Shown here piece by piece: positions 10,302-19,381 of a stretch of DNA of 64,000 nt. The DNA is taken from contig NZ_BAKK01000002.1 of assembly GCF_000614145.1 (NCBI RefSeq), positions 1 through 64,000 on the forward strand, given 5' to 3'. Made by a program: the position numbers and the translations under genes. The notes beneath the pieces were generated by a model. That model was not told where the DNA came from and ran no database searches. It saw only the letters and a program-made list of their open reading frames with translations. Position 1 is the stretch's first letter; every line of letters begins with the position of its first letter. The DNA comes from Bacteroides faecichinchillae JCM 17102. Lineage in GTDB: Bacteria > Bacteroidota > Bacteroidia > Bacteroidales > Bacteroidaceae.

Positions 10302-10337
10302 ACATTTTGTACTACATCTTGTATTACATTTTGTCAA
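10302..10337 (+). repeat. Three tandem 12-bp repeats
   Basis: ACATTTTGTACT, ACATCTTGTATT and ACATTTTGTCAA lie head to tail across the stop codon of the secreted protein. They could act on mRNA stability or be neutral. Confidence 0.5.
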
Positions 10338-11146
10338 TACACATATTCAATCAAGTAATATCCTTTGGAGTAAGAACTATTCTTTTTATTGATTTTCTTC
10401 AATAGATTACCTTCATAAATGTAATCGAAAGAATTACTGCCACTTTCTTTTAAAACCAAGTTTTTAGGCTTCTTACCACACCACTCAGTCGCAAACAATA
10501 TATGCGCATTGTATGGGTGGGCAGTATGTTTTGTTAGTGATACCAAATTAATGTTGGTATTATCTTTTTTATCAGTATAATGGGTTTTAAAATCTTGTGT
10601 ATAACCATCATCATTAGTATAGCGAAAACCTACCACATTGCCATTTTCCCAAGTATATTCCTCGTAATTATGGATTTTATACCGATTACCACCTTTTTCC
10701 TCAGATATAAGGTCAATACTCTTCAACTCCCCACTATCATAATATGTAAGTGTACCAACAGTTGTAACACGTTCCCCATTTAATCCATAGATATACAACC
10801 TTGTCATATATCCTTGTTGGTTAAAAGTAAATTCACATTTGGAGTTGAGAACTTGCTTACCATTCACATAAGAAATGAATTGATACCGATTATTGATGAT
10901 GGTAAATGTTTCCACAGCTTTATATTTGAAATTCTGATAATACTCTTTCCGTACTTCAATCAGGTTTCCATCATCATCATACTTGAAATGATACCATTTA
11001 TCCCCTTTGTTGCCAACCTCTTTTTGAGTAAAAGCATTAACCCAATGTATGCTTTTCACCAAATATTCACCTCTGCTATTTGTTTTTTGGGCGAATACAC
11101 ATATATTGATACTTATTAAAACGAGTGTAGTTAAAATATTTTTCAT
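10334..11146 (-). CDS. Secreted protein with YD-type repeats
   Basis: Signal peptide at residues 1-19 (ends VFAQ), so exported. Tyrosine/aspartate-rich segments (FKYDDDGNLIEVRKEYY, YDSGELKSIDL, YIYEGNLLKKI) resemble RHS/YD-type beta repeats found in Bacteroides secreted proteins. It sits between the BspA-like and zinc-ribbon genes in one minus-strand group. Precise family not identified. Confidence 0.6.
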   Translation of the reverse strand: MKNILTTLVLISINICVFAQKTNSRGEYLVKSIHWVNAFTQKEVGNKGDKWYHFKYDDDGNLIEVRKEYYQNFKYKAVETFTIINNRYQFISYVNGKQVLNSKCEFTFNQQGYMTRLYIYGLNGERVTTVGTLTYYDSGELKSIDLISEEKGGNRYKIHNYEEYTWENGNVVGFRYTNDDGYTQDFKTHYTDKKDNTNINLVSLTKHTAHPYNAHILFATEWCGKKPKNLVLKESGSNSFDYIYEGNLLKKINKKNSSYSKGYYLIEYVY

Positions 11147-11168
11147 GCCTTATCTTTTTAAATGTTCA

Positions 11169-12590
11169 TTAATGATTATCATTTATTACCTCACTTGAAA
11201 TTAGTTTCAATCTGATTTCTAATGAATTACCTTCCATTTTCCCATATCCTTTTAAATGTTCGGGAGAAGAAAAAGAAAGTTCAAAGACAATTTTCTCATT
11301 TTGGCTTTCACCAACCAACTGTAATGATTTATCGGATATTAATTGCCCCGTCAAATCTAACACCGTACCATACTTTACATTTTGGTATTCACCATTTATC
11401 ATGCCATTTGACAAAACTCCAAAATCCACCTTTATGGGAAAACCTTTCATATCACCCTCATAACGGTAAAAATATCCTTCTATTAATCCTGCATTTTCGC
11501 TTCTTCGCTCTATTGAGGGATTTTCTTCGTCATCAACAAGTCGTTTAGTTCCACCCAAATCCACCAACTTATCACCATCATATTTAAAAATATGGCTATC
11601 TTTTATAGCAGTTCTTTGCCCATCATTTACCCTTTTCATATATTCGATACGATGTGCATGTATTTCTTCATTGTTTATGTTATCGACAAAGAACATAGCG
11701 TATAATTTTGTAGCAGCAGCAAGTTTACAATGCTCGCCATCATTCACGAAACAAAAAATATATGATTTGTTTTCCGTTTTGTTATTAGCTATCTCCTCCG
11801 AACTTGGAGTAACATACGCATTCACCACTGCATCATTTATACCATCACCATTCAAATCACTTATAAAAACCTTATATCCTTCGCTGCATTCTTCCAATGG
11901 AATAAGCTCCCTATCCCCTTTATAATGTTGCCAATGACGTAAAAAACATTCTCTTACATGTGCTTCTGTTAATTCTAATTTTGACTTGACTGTATTATCA
12001 GGTTCTTCCGAAAGTGGCATAGCTTCACTTTCTGCTTTCTCTTTTTGTTTTTGTATCAATTCGTTGAAATGGCGATTAAATTCATCCGTATTTTCTCGAC
12101 TCCTGCGGTTTATAAAATACACTTGTATGCCTACAAAAAGCACTAAAAAAATAAAACAAAAAAGATAAACCCTTCTTTTATCACCTTTGGAAGCTTTTAT
12201 TGTAACTACTTCACCACCTTCTACTATATATTCTGCTTCTGTGAAAAATCCAATAACAGCATCATATTTAAGTTCAAGCCGACTATTTTTAGCAGGATTA
12301 ACATCCAATGTAAAATTAACCTTTCGTAATTTTCCAAAAGTCGACAATTCTATTACAACGGGAGTTGTTTTCAAAAGAATCTTTGTTGATAAACCATCTT
12401 TAAAATTACCACCATGATTAATTTCTTCTCCGTTTATTTTCAGTTTTATAGTTCCTTTTACTCTAAAAGTAGAACTCCCTTCATAATAAATTTCCATGAA
12501 ATGTATTGAAGCGGGACACCCGCATTTCGGACATCGTTGGGCTGCATCAGACATCATGTGTCCGCATTCTTCACATTTAATTAAAGCCAT
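11169..12590 (-). CDS. Zinc-ribbon membrane-anchored protein with large C-terminal domain
   Basis: A zinc ribbon opens the protein (CEECGHMMSDAAQRCPKCGC, residues 6-25). A beta-rich segment follows, then one transmembrane helix near 142-160 and an extracytoplasmic region with a Ca-binding-like repeat (DLNGDGINDAVV). The ribbon would face the cytoplasm and the C-terminus the periplasm. It shares its N-terminal plan with the next gene, 3 bases upstream. A sensor or stress role is possible but unproven. Confidence 0.6.
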   Translation of the reverse strand: MALIKCEECGHMMSDAAQRCPKCGCPASIHFMEIYYEGSSTFRVKGTIKLKINGEEINHGGNFKDGLSTKILLKTTPVVIELSTFGKLRKVNFTLDVNPAKNSRLELKYDAVIGFFTEAEYIVEGGEVVTIKASKGDKRRVYLFCFIFLVLFVGIQVYFINRRSRENTDEFNRHFNELIQKQKEKAESEAMPLSEEPDNTVKSKLELTEAHVRECFLRHWQHYKGDRELIPLEECSEGYKVFISDLNGDGINDAVVNAYVTPSSEEIANNKTENKSYIFCFVNDGEHCKLAAATKLYAMFFVDNINNEEIHAHRIEYMKRVNDGQRTAIKDSHIFKYDGDKLVDLGGTKRLVDDEENPSIERRSENAGLIEGYFYRYEGDMKGFPIKVDFGVLSNGMINGEYQNVKYGTVLDLTGQLISDKSLQLVGESQNEKIVFELSFSSPEHLKGYGKMEGNSLEIRLKLISSEVINDNH

Positions 12591-12593
12591 AAA

Positions 12594-13271
12594 TCACCGT
12601 TTTAATTTTCTATTGATTTCTTCCAATTCTCTTGTTTGTTTCCTCTTCTCTTGAAGTATTCTATAACCATTCGGGTCTTCACGCATCATTCTTGCATCTT
12701 CCATTTCCTCCACCTTATCAAATTCATATCGGATTAGTATTACAATAAAAAATATCACTCCTGCCACTATACCCCAAAGCAAAGAGTGGTCATGACATAT
12801 CCACCATCCAAAATCAAATGAAGCGGTGAGCATGGTTATTAACATTTTACCACTTCCCAAAAGAAAACCTATATTGATTGACGCAATAATTCTTCCTGAT
12901 AAAGACCAATTTAAGCCCTCTTCTCCTGACGCATCATAACTTAAATTATTTATCCAAGTCAACAAGCAAAAAGCTATAATTGAAACTACGATAATGCCAA
13001 TAACACTTCCTGAAATATGAAAAGAAGATTTTTCTTTAGCTTCATTACCGCTAATCTCGGTAGCTTTTGTTTTTGTAGGCAGAACTTCTTGTTTCTTTTT
13101 GATAGGATAACCACATTCAGGACATTCATAAACATTTTCTTCCACCATTGTAGAACATTCAGGACAAGGTTTCATAACTTTCTTAGGGGGTATTGGCGTA
13201 CCACAATGTATGCAAGTTCCCGATTTATCGGAAATTTGCGCACCACAATTGGAACAATCAATAAGTGCCAT
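12594..13271 (-). CDS. Double zinc-ribbon membrane protein
   Basis: Two zinc ribbons occupy the N-terminus (CSNCG...CIHCG and CPECS...CPECG). At least three hydrophobic helices follow (about residues 92-112, 135-155, 163-187), with a charged C-terminal coiled coil. I place the start at MALIDCSNCG (13271), seven residues inside the longest frame, because it matches the MALIKCEECG start of its neighbour. First gene after the candidate attenuator RNA. Function unknown. Confidence 0.65.
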   Translation of the reverse strand: MALIDCSNCGAQISDKSGTCIHCGTPIPPKKVMKPCPECSTMVEENVYECPECGYPIKKKQEVLPTKTKATEISGNEAKEKSSFHISGSVIGIIVVSIIAFCLLTWINNLSYDASGEEGLNWSLSGRIIASINIGFLLGSGKMLITMLTASFDFGWWICHDHSLLWGIVAGVIFFIVILIRYEFDKVEEMEDARMMREDPNGYRILQEKRKQTRELEEINRKLKR

Positions 13272-13313
13272 ACGAAATAGAAATATTCCCACAGACTCAA
13301 AAGGGAGGGTTAC

Positions 13314-13545
13314 AAAAAAAGGAAGTGGAGTCTGTTTTGTTTATCTCATCAAGAGGCTCTCGACTGCCCGTACAGAAGATAAATAAACAGCTCCACCCTT
13401 GACGACTATATGTTATGGTACATATATAACACGCCAAAGGGAGAACGTTTTTCTATTCCTACTGTACAATGAATTGTCGAGATTCCTTGATTCAGAATAA
13501 AGCCAAACGCTTCCTTATATACTATGTCTGCCATTGCAAACCAAC
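13314..13545 (-). ncRNA. Candidate small RNA or attenuator ending in a strong terminator
   Basis: Downstream of a -7 element on the minus strand there is about 230 nt without an ORF. It ends in a long stem (arms 13324-13346 and 13377-13396, few mismatches) followed by seven T (13314-13320), a textbook intrinsic terminator. The zinc-ribbon operon starts 43 nt later, so this could be a free small RNA or a leader with attenuation. No known family recognised. Confidence 0.5.
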
Positions 13546-13552
13546 GACAATG

Positions 13553-13560
13553 CAAATATA
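13553..13560 (-). promoter_or_regulatory. -7 element for the candidate RNA / zinc-ribbon operon
   Basis: Minus-strand TATATTTG matches TAnnTTTG exactly and is followed by the structured leader. Confidence 0.5.
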
Positions 13561-13616
13561 TACATTAAAAGCGAATTTGGCAACGTTCTGTGAGCTGTTT
13601 GGGGAACAAATATATA

Positions 13617-14204
13617 CTAAAAGGTCAAACAATCATAGGTTTGGAGTAATTCTTCTGTACGAAGCCCCAAATACCGTTTGGTAATAGCCACAGAACTGTG
13701 ATTGAATAACTCCATCAACTTTATTAAGGCAAGTTCCGCATTCTCGCCATTCATATTATAAACTTGTCGTCCAAAAGTTTTACGTAAACTGTGACAACTG
13801 AAATTTTTAATTGACAAATCATATTTTGTTTTAATCTCCTTTAAAATCACATTGATACGCTGCACAGTGAATACACTTCCCTTTTGGCTGACAAGTATAG
13901 GAGCATCTACACCAATGGGGTGAATTTGTTGGTAACAGTCCGAAATATGCCTTTTCAATTGTGGGTTAATCCGTATGGTTCTACTTTTTCCCGTTTTCTT
14001 CTCAATAATACAAAATTCATCCACATGCAAAATCTCCTTCCAACGTAAAGCCAATATATCGGAAACTCTTAGTCCCCAAAAACAACCGATTGAAACGAAC
14101 AAAGACATTTGAAATTTGCCATCCCGATATAGGGTGCGAATTAAATTCATTGCTTCTTTCCATTCTAAATAGTCACTTGTTGTTTGACTGTATTTTAAGC
14201 TCAT
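13617..14204 (-). CDS. Compact tyrosine recombinase (catalytic domain only)
   Basis: DNA strand-exchange enzyme. At 195 residues it has only the catalytic fold and lacks the usual SAM-like core-binding domain. Catalytic residues are visible: Arg46 (GLRVSD), His138 and Arg141 (CHSLRK), His169 (FNHSS) and Tyr178 (KRYLG). It may act on the element or on an invertible site. It is the only tyrosine recombinase of the outer element that is intact. Confidence 0.8.
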   Translation of the reverse strand: MSLKYSQTTSDYLEWKEAMNLIRTLYRDGKFQMSLFVSIGCFWGLRVSDILALRWKEILHVDEFCIIEKKTGKSRTIRINPQLKRHISDCYQQIHPIGVDAPILVSQKGSVFTVQRINVILKEIKTKYDLSIKNFSCHSLRKTFGRQVYNMNGENAELALIKLMELFNHSSVAITKRYLGLRTEELLQTYDCLTF

Positions 14205-14323
14205 AAATGTTCAATTTTGTTAGTTATCAAATTAAAGTGAATATTATATCAGTACCTCAAAACAACAGTGCTATTTAATTTATTGGTATTCAATACAATA
14301 TTCACTTTGTGCATTAGTGAATA

Positions 14324-14656
14324 TTAAAATACCGCTATTAGGTTCTCCCATCGGAAGGAACGCCAACTGCATTTTTCCAAGTCAAAATAAGCAGTAGTAG
14401 CATAATTTTCACGACTTGCGCCCCACCCATAAACCTTATCCTTTACGAAATCGTGATTGGTTGTGCCAAATGCAATACGAACTTCACCATTACTTTTCAA
14501 ATAGGCGAATTTGACAATTTTTCCACTTTTCAATTTTTCTTTCAGTTGTTCAACCAAAACAGCTTTGGAAATCCCATCAATTTTACGTGCATTAGTACGG
14601 AGAGTAATAACTTCTGCTCTAATTGCAGTATTGGAACTTAAAATAATTGCTTGCAT
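14324..14656 (-). CDS. DUF2693 / SH3 beta-barrel-fold protein
   Basis: A 110-residue protein of the type often found in Bacteroides phages and mobile elements. Recognised from the N-terminal variable part, the central LKSGKIVKFAYLKSNGEVRIAFGTT and the C-terminal aromatic YFDLEKCSWRSFRW. No biochemical role is known. Confidence 0.65.
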   Translation of the reverse strand: MQAIILSSNTAIRAEVITLRTNARKIDGISKAVLVEQLKEKLKSGKIVKFAYLKSNGEVRIAFGTTNHDFVKDKVYGWGASRENYATTAYFDLEKCSWRSFRWENLIAVF

Positions 14657-14691
14657 ATCTTTATTGTTTTATTAGTTAATATTCTATTTAA

Positions 14692-14997
14692 TCAATCACC
14701 GCAATAGAAACCATTGCCACGACCATAGCCCATAGCATAAGAAACTGCATCAGAAGACAAATCTTCAAACTCTTTTTTGTTAGGCTTTTCGTTTTTACGG
14801 GCGTTGTGTGCTGCCCAACTTGCAGCAATCATAGCATCAAGCCTTGCTGCCTTTTCTTCTCGTGTCTTAACAGCATTCCGCTCCCAACTCCAAGCTGCTC
14901 TTAGACACTCTGCCCACGTGCGCCCCTTGCGTTGGAAATCGTTTTTATAAAGTCTATGTGCGTCCTTCATCACTTGTCTTTTATCGTATCGTTTCAT
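14692..14997 (-). CDS. Small basic mobile-element protein
   Basis: 101 residues, rich in Lys, Arg and Trp (for example TWAECLRAAWSWERN). The pattern is common in Bacteroidetes phages and islands, but function is unknown. Divergent from the XRE repressor, so the shared region 15000-15169 may regulate both. Confidence 0.6.
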   Translation of the reverse strand: MKRYDKRQVMKDAHRLYKNDFQRKGRTWAECLRAAWSWERNAVKTREEKAARLDAMIAASWAAHNARKNEKPNKKEFEDLSSDAVSYAMGYGRGNGFYCGD

Positions 14998-15100
14998 ATT
15001 ATTGTAGTGCTATTGATTTCTTATCACTCTGCAAATGTAGTGCTTTCGGTATACATATACAAATAAAATCGTATATTTTTAGAGCTACATTAACTTATTT

Positions 15101-15145
15101 TATGTATATCTATCAATATACATATCAATAATGAACGTATATTTG
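15101..15145 (+). promoter_or_regulatory. Palindromic operator and promoter of the XRE regulator
   Basis: TATGTATAT (15101-15109) and ATATACATA (15116-15124) form a perfect 9-bp inverted repeat with a 6-bp spacer. A -7 element TATATTTG follows at 15138-15145. The palindrome covers the -33 region, as expected for repressor autoregulation. Confidence 0.55.
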
Positions 15146-15169
15146 TATTTATAATAAAAATGAATACTT

Positions 15170-15463
15170 ATGGCACTACGAATTAAAGAGGTTATAAAAG
15201 AAAAAGGTATGACCGTTCAAACATTAGCGGATAAAATGGGGATTAATCGTGTTGGATTAAGTAACCATATTAATGGCAATCCATCTGTTGCAGTATTGGA
15301 AAAAATTGCTGCTGCATTGGAAGTACCGATACAAGAATTGTTTGAAAAAGAAAAGAATGAAAACATTAATGGATATATTGAGATTGAAAATGAAGTTTTT
15401 AAAATCACTTCCTTTCAAGATATGGAAAATCTTCTTACTCGTTACAAACAGCCTGCAAAATGA
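15170..15463 (+). CDS. XRE-family transcriptional regulator
   Basis: A Cro/CI-type HTH spans residues 5-60 (MTVQTLADKMGINRVGLSNH) and is followed by a short acidic tail. Likely the repressor of the outer element. It faces away from the DUF2693 and small basic genes across a palindromic operator. Confidence 0.85.
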   Translation: MALRIKEVIKEKGMTVQTLADKMGINRVGLSNHINGNPSVAVLEKIAAALEVPIQELFEKEKNENINGYIEIENEVFKITSFQDMENLLTRYKQPAK

Positions 15464-15657
15464 AAAAAAATCATATAACCAACTGTTACCACACACAAAA
15501 AATCACATTATTAAGCCTATGCAAATAAATAATAAGTTACTAATTATAAGATATATAAGATGAATTACATAATATAAAAAAGAAAAACATATTCTATATA
15601 CCGTACTTGCGTATCTTTCTTTAACTCAAAAAGACTTTTTTTGTCAATTCTAATTAA

Positions 15658-15695
15658 AAAGGTGGTAGTGATATATTTCAAGTCGTATATTTGCA
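15658..15695 (+). promoter_or_regulatory. Primase promoter, copy 1 of a duplicated promoter
   Basis: Contains CAAGTCGTATATTTGCA (15679-15695), whose TATATTTG is a -7 element. The same 17 bases recur at 17252-17268, and the flank upstream (AAAAGGTGGTA) is also similar. The gap 15464-15765 holds nothing else I can support. Confidence 0.55.
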
Positions 15696-15765
15696 TTGAA
15701 AACACTTGAAGAGGAATCCTTTTTAAGTAGTGCGTAGATAAAAGGCTACTGCACAATAATATAAA

Positions 15766-17097
15766 ATGATTAATAACGACAAAAAGAAAATCACGCTTGG
15801 CGTTAGCGTGCAAAAATTCAAGAACAAACCTGATAATTGGAAAGTATTAACCTATAAACGCCATACAATAACCATAGAGGAACTTGTAAACCTTATTTGC
15901 GAAGGGCATTGCATTTGTCAAAACTTCAAAACAACAAGTGAAATATTTGGACTTAGAGAAAAAACGATTGCCAATTTTGACTTTGCAGACTGCGTAGTAT
16001 TGGATATTGACGATACGTTTCTATCTATGAACGACTTCTATTTATCATTAAAAGATGAACATAAGCCAACCATCATTTATACTACGTATAGTAATATTGA
16101 TAATGTAAATAATAGATTTAGATTGATTTATGTTTTTAACGAACCGATAAGAAGCAATGAATATTATAGGGGCATAGCTAATACTATTGTTTATAATATC
16201 CAAAAAGAGATTGAAGGTTTTGATTTAAAGGACAAAACATGTTTGAATGCTTCGCAGCAATTCGCAGGTAATGGTAATGATAACATTGTATATTATTATA
16301 ATGATAATATACTTTGTCCTACGGATTTTGGGTTTGATGAAAATTATTTTTCCAACTCAGATAGTATATTAAAAAAAGAGAGGAAGAACAACATACAAAC
16401 AGACTTGGAAAGTCCGATTGGTAATACTGAATTTATGAAAGACTTTTGGGGCATGAGTTATAAAAGAAACGAAGAAGAATTTATACGTAAATATGCAAAC
16501 GTATATCCATTCCTTGAAGCTACTCCACTGCCTGAGACGGATACAGATACACCTTATATATTATTACCTAACAATTATATTGAAATAAAGCGATATTGGT
16601 ACAGAGAACCGCAAATCAAAAATGGCAATGAAGTGGCATATAAAAGCCACGTTGTTAAACTTAAATCAGGAAACCGCAGGAAGCTGTTATATGACGGTTG
16701 TTTACTCCGAAAGATAATGCTACCTGATATTACAGTAGAGCACTTACTATACTGCCTTGTGTGCGAACGTAGGTACTATGTGGATAACCAAGATAAGGTT
16801 ATAACCAATAAAATATTATACCAAATAGCCAAAGATTCTTGGAGTGATATAGAGCGAAATATCAACATACAAAAGGACAAAAGACTGTTTATTGTAAATC
16901 CCAAGTATTGCGAAAAATATGGAATAAGCAAACAAACAGCCCGAAACATAGCCACTAAAATGTTATTGGACTTACAACTCAAACAATTATACGATACGAA
17001 TTTATCAATTAAAGAGAATTTGGAATCACTGAAAAATCAGGGCATTAAAATCGGCAAAAGCAGTCTCTACAATTGGGTGAAATCACAAAAAATATAG
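15766..17097 (+). CDS. Primase-like replication protein
   Basis: Resembles the archaeo-eukaryotic primase/PrimPol-type N-terminal domain of mobile-element replication proteins. The catalytic acidic motif is VVLDIDDT (Asp80, Asp82, Asp83), followed by NNRFRLIYVF and an ASQQFAGNG segment. The C-terminal third includes a helix-turn-helix-like region. It probably works with the RepA-like ATPase at the other end of the outer element. No relaxase is present, so self-replication as in an IME or a phage satellite is possible. Confidence 0.6.
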   Translation: MINNDKKKITLGVSVQKFKNKPDNWKVLTYKRHTITIEELVNLICEGHCICQNFKTTSEIFGLREKTIANFDFADCVVLDIDDTFLSMNDFYLSLKDEHKPTIIYTTYSNIDNVNNRFRLIYVFNEPIRSNEYYRGIANTIVYNIQKEIEGFDLKDKTCLNASQQFAGNGNDNIVYYYNDNILCPTDFGFDENYFSNSDSILKKERKNNIQTDLESPIGNTEFMKDFWGMSYKRNEEEFIRKYANVYPFLEATPLPETDTDTPYILLPNNYIEIKRYWYREPQIKNGNEVAYKSHVVKLKSGNRRKLLYDGCLLRKIMLPDITVEHLLYCLVCERRYYVDNQDKVITNKILYQIAKDSWSDIERNINIQKDKRLFIVNPKYCEKYGISKQTARNIATKMLLDLQLKQLYDTNLSIKENLESLKNQGIKIGKSSLYNWVKSQKI

Positions 17098-17137
17098 CCA
17101 AAATTTGGGACTCCCGAAAGCAAACCACATGCAAAAT

Positions 17138-17178
17138 ACCCCCCATAGGGAGGACTTCCTCCTCCCTGAGTGAGGGGT
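17138..17178. other. GC-rich hairpin downstream of the primase gene
   Basis: AGGGAGGA/TCCTCCCT (5-base loop) extended by ACCCC/GGGGT. There is no T-run, so it is not a classical terminator. Could be a transcript-end structure or an element nick/binding site. Confidence 0.45.
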
Positions 17179-17230
17179 TACGGTGGTAGGAGTATGTTAA
17201 ATATCTCAAAAAGCGTAGTCTATGCCGCCG

Positions 17231-17268
17231 AAAAGTGGTAAATGACTACTCCAAGTCGTATATTTGCA
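17231..17268 (+). promoter_or_regulatory. Promoter of the HTH gene, copy 2 of the duplicated promoter
   Basis: Shares CAAGTCGTATATTTGCA and the AAAA-GTGGTA flank with 15658-15695. Suggests that the primase and HTH genes respond to the same regulator. Confidence 0.55.
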
Positions 17269-17355
17269 ACGTAACGATATTCCCATATCATTACATAAGA
17301 ATAACCACCTTGTCTATAACTCTATGACCTGAGTGGAGAATAATATATTTAAGCC

Positions 17356-17646
17356 ATGAGTTATGAATTAATTGATAGTGAGAAGCTGAACCAATTAATC
17401 TTAAGCATAGAAGTACTAAATGAACAAGTAAGAGAACTATCTAAGAAATCTAAAATTACAGAAAAGAAAATTTACACAAACTGTGAAATTAGAGAATTGC
17501 TTGGAGTACAAGACAAATTGATACGAAAGTACCGAGACGATGGCAAATTGGCATATCATAAAGAAGGGGATAAATTTTGGTACACCCAAGAAGATATAGA
17601 CCAATTTTTATCCCACAACCACTATGAAGCCTATGCTTATAATTAA
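17356..17646 (+). CDS. Helix-turn-helix (excisionase-like) DNA-binding protein
   Basis: A coiled N-terminal segment of about 40 residues is followed by a MerR/excisionase-type winged helix (YTNCEIRELLGVQDKLIRKYRDDGKLAYHKEGDKFWY). Convergent with, and overlapping by 4 bases, the integrase C-terminal remnant. In the original element it would have been the recombination directionality factor or a regulator beside the integrase. Confidence 0.7.
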   Translation: MSYELIDSEKLNQLILSIEVLNEQVRELSKKSKITEKKIYTNCEIRELLGVQDKLIRKYRDDGKLAYHKEGDKFWYTQEDIDQFLSHNHYEAYAYN

Positions 17647-17846
17647 TCAGCAGCAGTGTTATAATCAGGGGTGAAATCAAAGTTTAACTTTGTTTCCACC
17701 TCTTTTTGCAATGTTTCAGGTAGAAATTTCGCATACACTTTTTCTGTTACCATCACGCTACTATGTGCCAACAAACGACTAACTTTATGTACATCGACCC
17801 CATTATTCAAAGCGAATACAGCAAATGTATGGCGCGCCATGTGGAA
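17643..17846 (-). pseudogene. C-terminal remnant of a tyrosine integrase
   Basis: Starts abruptly at FHMARHTFA (catalytic box II His and Arg), continues through LLAHSSVMVTEKVYAK (His and nucleophile Tyr) and ends normally. Everything upstream is missing. The integrase remnant at 53295-54467, on the same strand, ends at this same HxARH motif, so the two look like halves of one gene split by a 35-kb insertion. Confidence 0.7.
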
Positions 17847-17973
17847 AGAAAGAAGTAATATGAGTAATGGAAACGAAAAGAAGGTGTAACGCAATTTTCT
17901 GGTAATTAACTATTTCTCTATATTCTTCCACATGAGTAAAACGCAAAAAAGCGAGGCTTATTGAGAATATTCA

Positions 17974-18112
17974 GTTACCAAATCGTTAGCAGGGCTGTTA
18001 CCGGCAGGGATAAGGTAACGAAGAGCGGATCAAACAATTTAAAATAGCGATATATTACACTGATTGTCATAGTTTTGCATATCGAAGAACGCTTATAAAA
18101 CAGGTAAATTTG
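17974..18112 (+). promoter_or_regulatory. Integrase upstream region: GTTACC sites and -7 element
   Basis: GTTACC occurs at 17974 and 17997 and its complement at 18014, giving an inverted pair. TAAATTTG at 18105-18112 fits the -7 consensus, 19 bases before the integrase ATG. The repeats could be integrase-binding sites. Nothing else is supported in 17847-18131. Confidence 0.4.
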
Positions 18113-18131
18113 CCACTAAAAATATAAGCGT

Positions 18132-19360
18132 ATGAAAGTAGAAAAATTCAAGGTGTTGCTCTACCTCAAAAAGAGCGGACTGGATAAATCCGGCAAAGCC
18201 CCGATAATGGGGCGCATCACCGTTAACCGGACGATGGCGCAGTTCAGCTGCAAGCTCTCCATCACTCCCGAACTGTGGAATCCCCGTGAAAGCCGTCTGA
18301 ACGGCAAGAGCAAGGAGGCGGTGGAAGTCAACGCGAAAATCGACAAGTTGCTGTTGGCGGTGAATACCGCTTTCGATTCCCTTCTGGAACGAAAGACCGA
18401 TTTCGATGCGACAGCAGTCAAGGAAGCCTTCCAAGGCAGCAAAGAGACGCGGATGACCTTGCTCAAACTCTTCGACAGGCATATTGGGGAAGTCAGGGCA
18501 CGTGTAGGTATCGATGTGTCTCACCGTACACTTCCCAATTACCTCTATACCCGCAGCCGTCTCGCTGATTTCGTCAGCAGCAGGTTCAAAGTATCCGACC
18601 TTGCTTTCTGCCAGCTCAACGAACTATTCATCCGGGAATTTCAGGAGTATGTGGTAATAGAGAAAGGCTTGGGCGTCCAGACAGTGCGCCATTATTTGGC
18701 CATCCTTAAAAAGATTTGCCGCATCGCATTCAAGGAGGGGCACTCGGACAAGTTCTATTTTCAACACTACAAATTACCCAAACAAAAGGAAACACCTCCA
18801 AGAGCGTTAAGCAAGGAGGATTTCGAGAAGATACGGGACATAGAGCTTACCGGATGCCGCCCCGAACACTCCATTGTCAGGGACATGTTCCTTTTCGCCT
18901 GTTATGCCGGAACCTCGTACGTGGATGTGGTGGCCATCACTCCCGACAACCTGTCAAGAGACGACAACGGGGCATTGTGCTGAAATACCGCCGGGGGAAG
19001 AACGGGCAGTTGAGCCGTGTGAAGCTGCTGCCCGAAGCGGTAGCCCTTATCGAAAAATACCGTGACGATACACGGGGCACACTGTTTCCCGTAATTCCTT
19101 ACCAGGCTCTGAAATGGTGTCTGACGAGCATCAAAATGAAAGCCGGTATCAAGGGGCGTTTGTCCTACCACATGGGACGGCACTCGTTCTCGACCCTCAT
19201 GACCCTTGAAAACGGCGTACCTATCGAGACTGTCAGCAAGATGCTGGGGCACGCGGATATAAGGACTACCCAGGTGTATGCCCGTGTAACCCCTAAGAAA
19301 CTCTTCGAGGATATGGACAAATATATCAAAGCGACAAAAGATTTGAAACTCATTCTCTAA
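18132..19360 (+). CDS. Tyrosine integrase 1 of a tandem pair (frameshifted)
   Basis: Bacteroides Arm-type site-specific integrase: N-terminal Arm-binding domain, SAM-like core-binding domain, catalytic domain. The frame breaks at the GGGG at 18969-18972; adding one G joins DDNG to IVLKYRRGKNG. The catalytic part has HMGRHSF, LGHADIRTT and VYAR. At box I, GTSYVDV has Ser where Arg is usual, as is known for IntDOT-like enzymes. Followed after 21 bases by a second integrase. Confidence 0.8.
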
Positions 19361-19381
19361 CCCTATAAATACAATTCGATT

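Noticed and set aside
18716..19360. Separate ORF with its own start for the second half of integrase 1
   Set aside because: Its first 80 residues are out-of-frame integrase DNA; only the part after 18969 is integrase, joined by a one-base indel.
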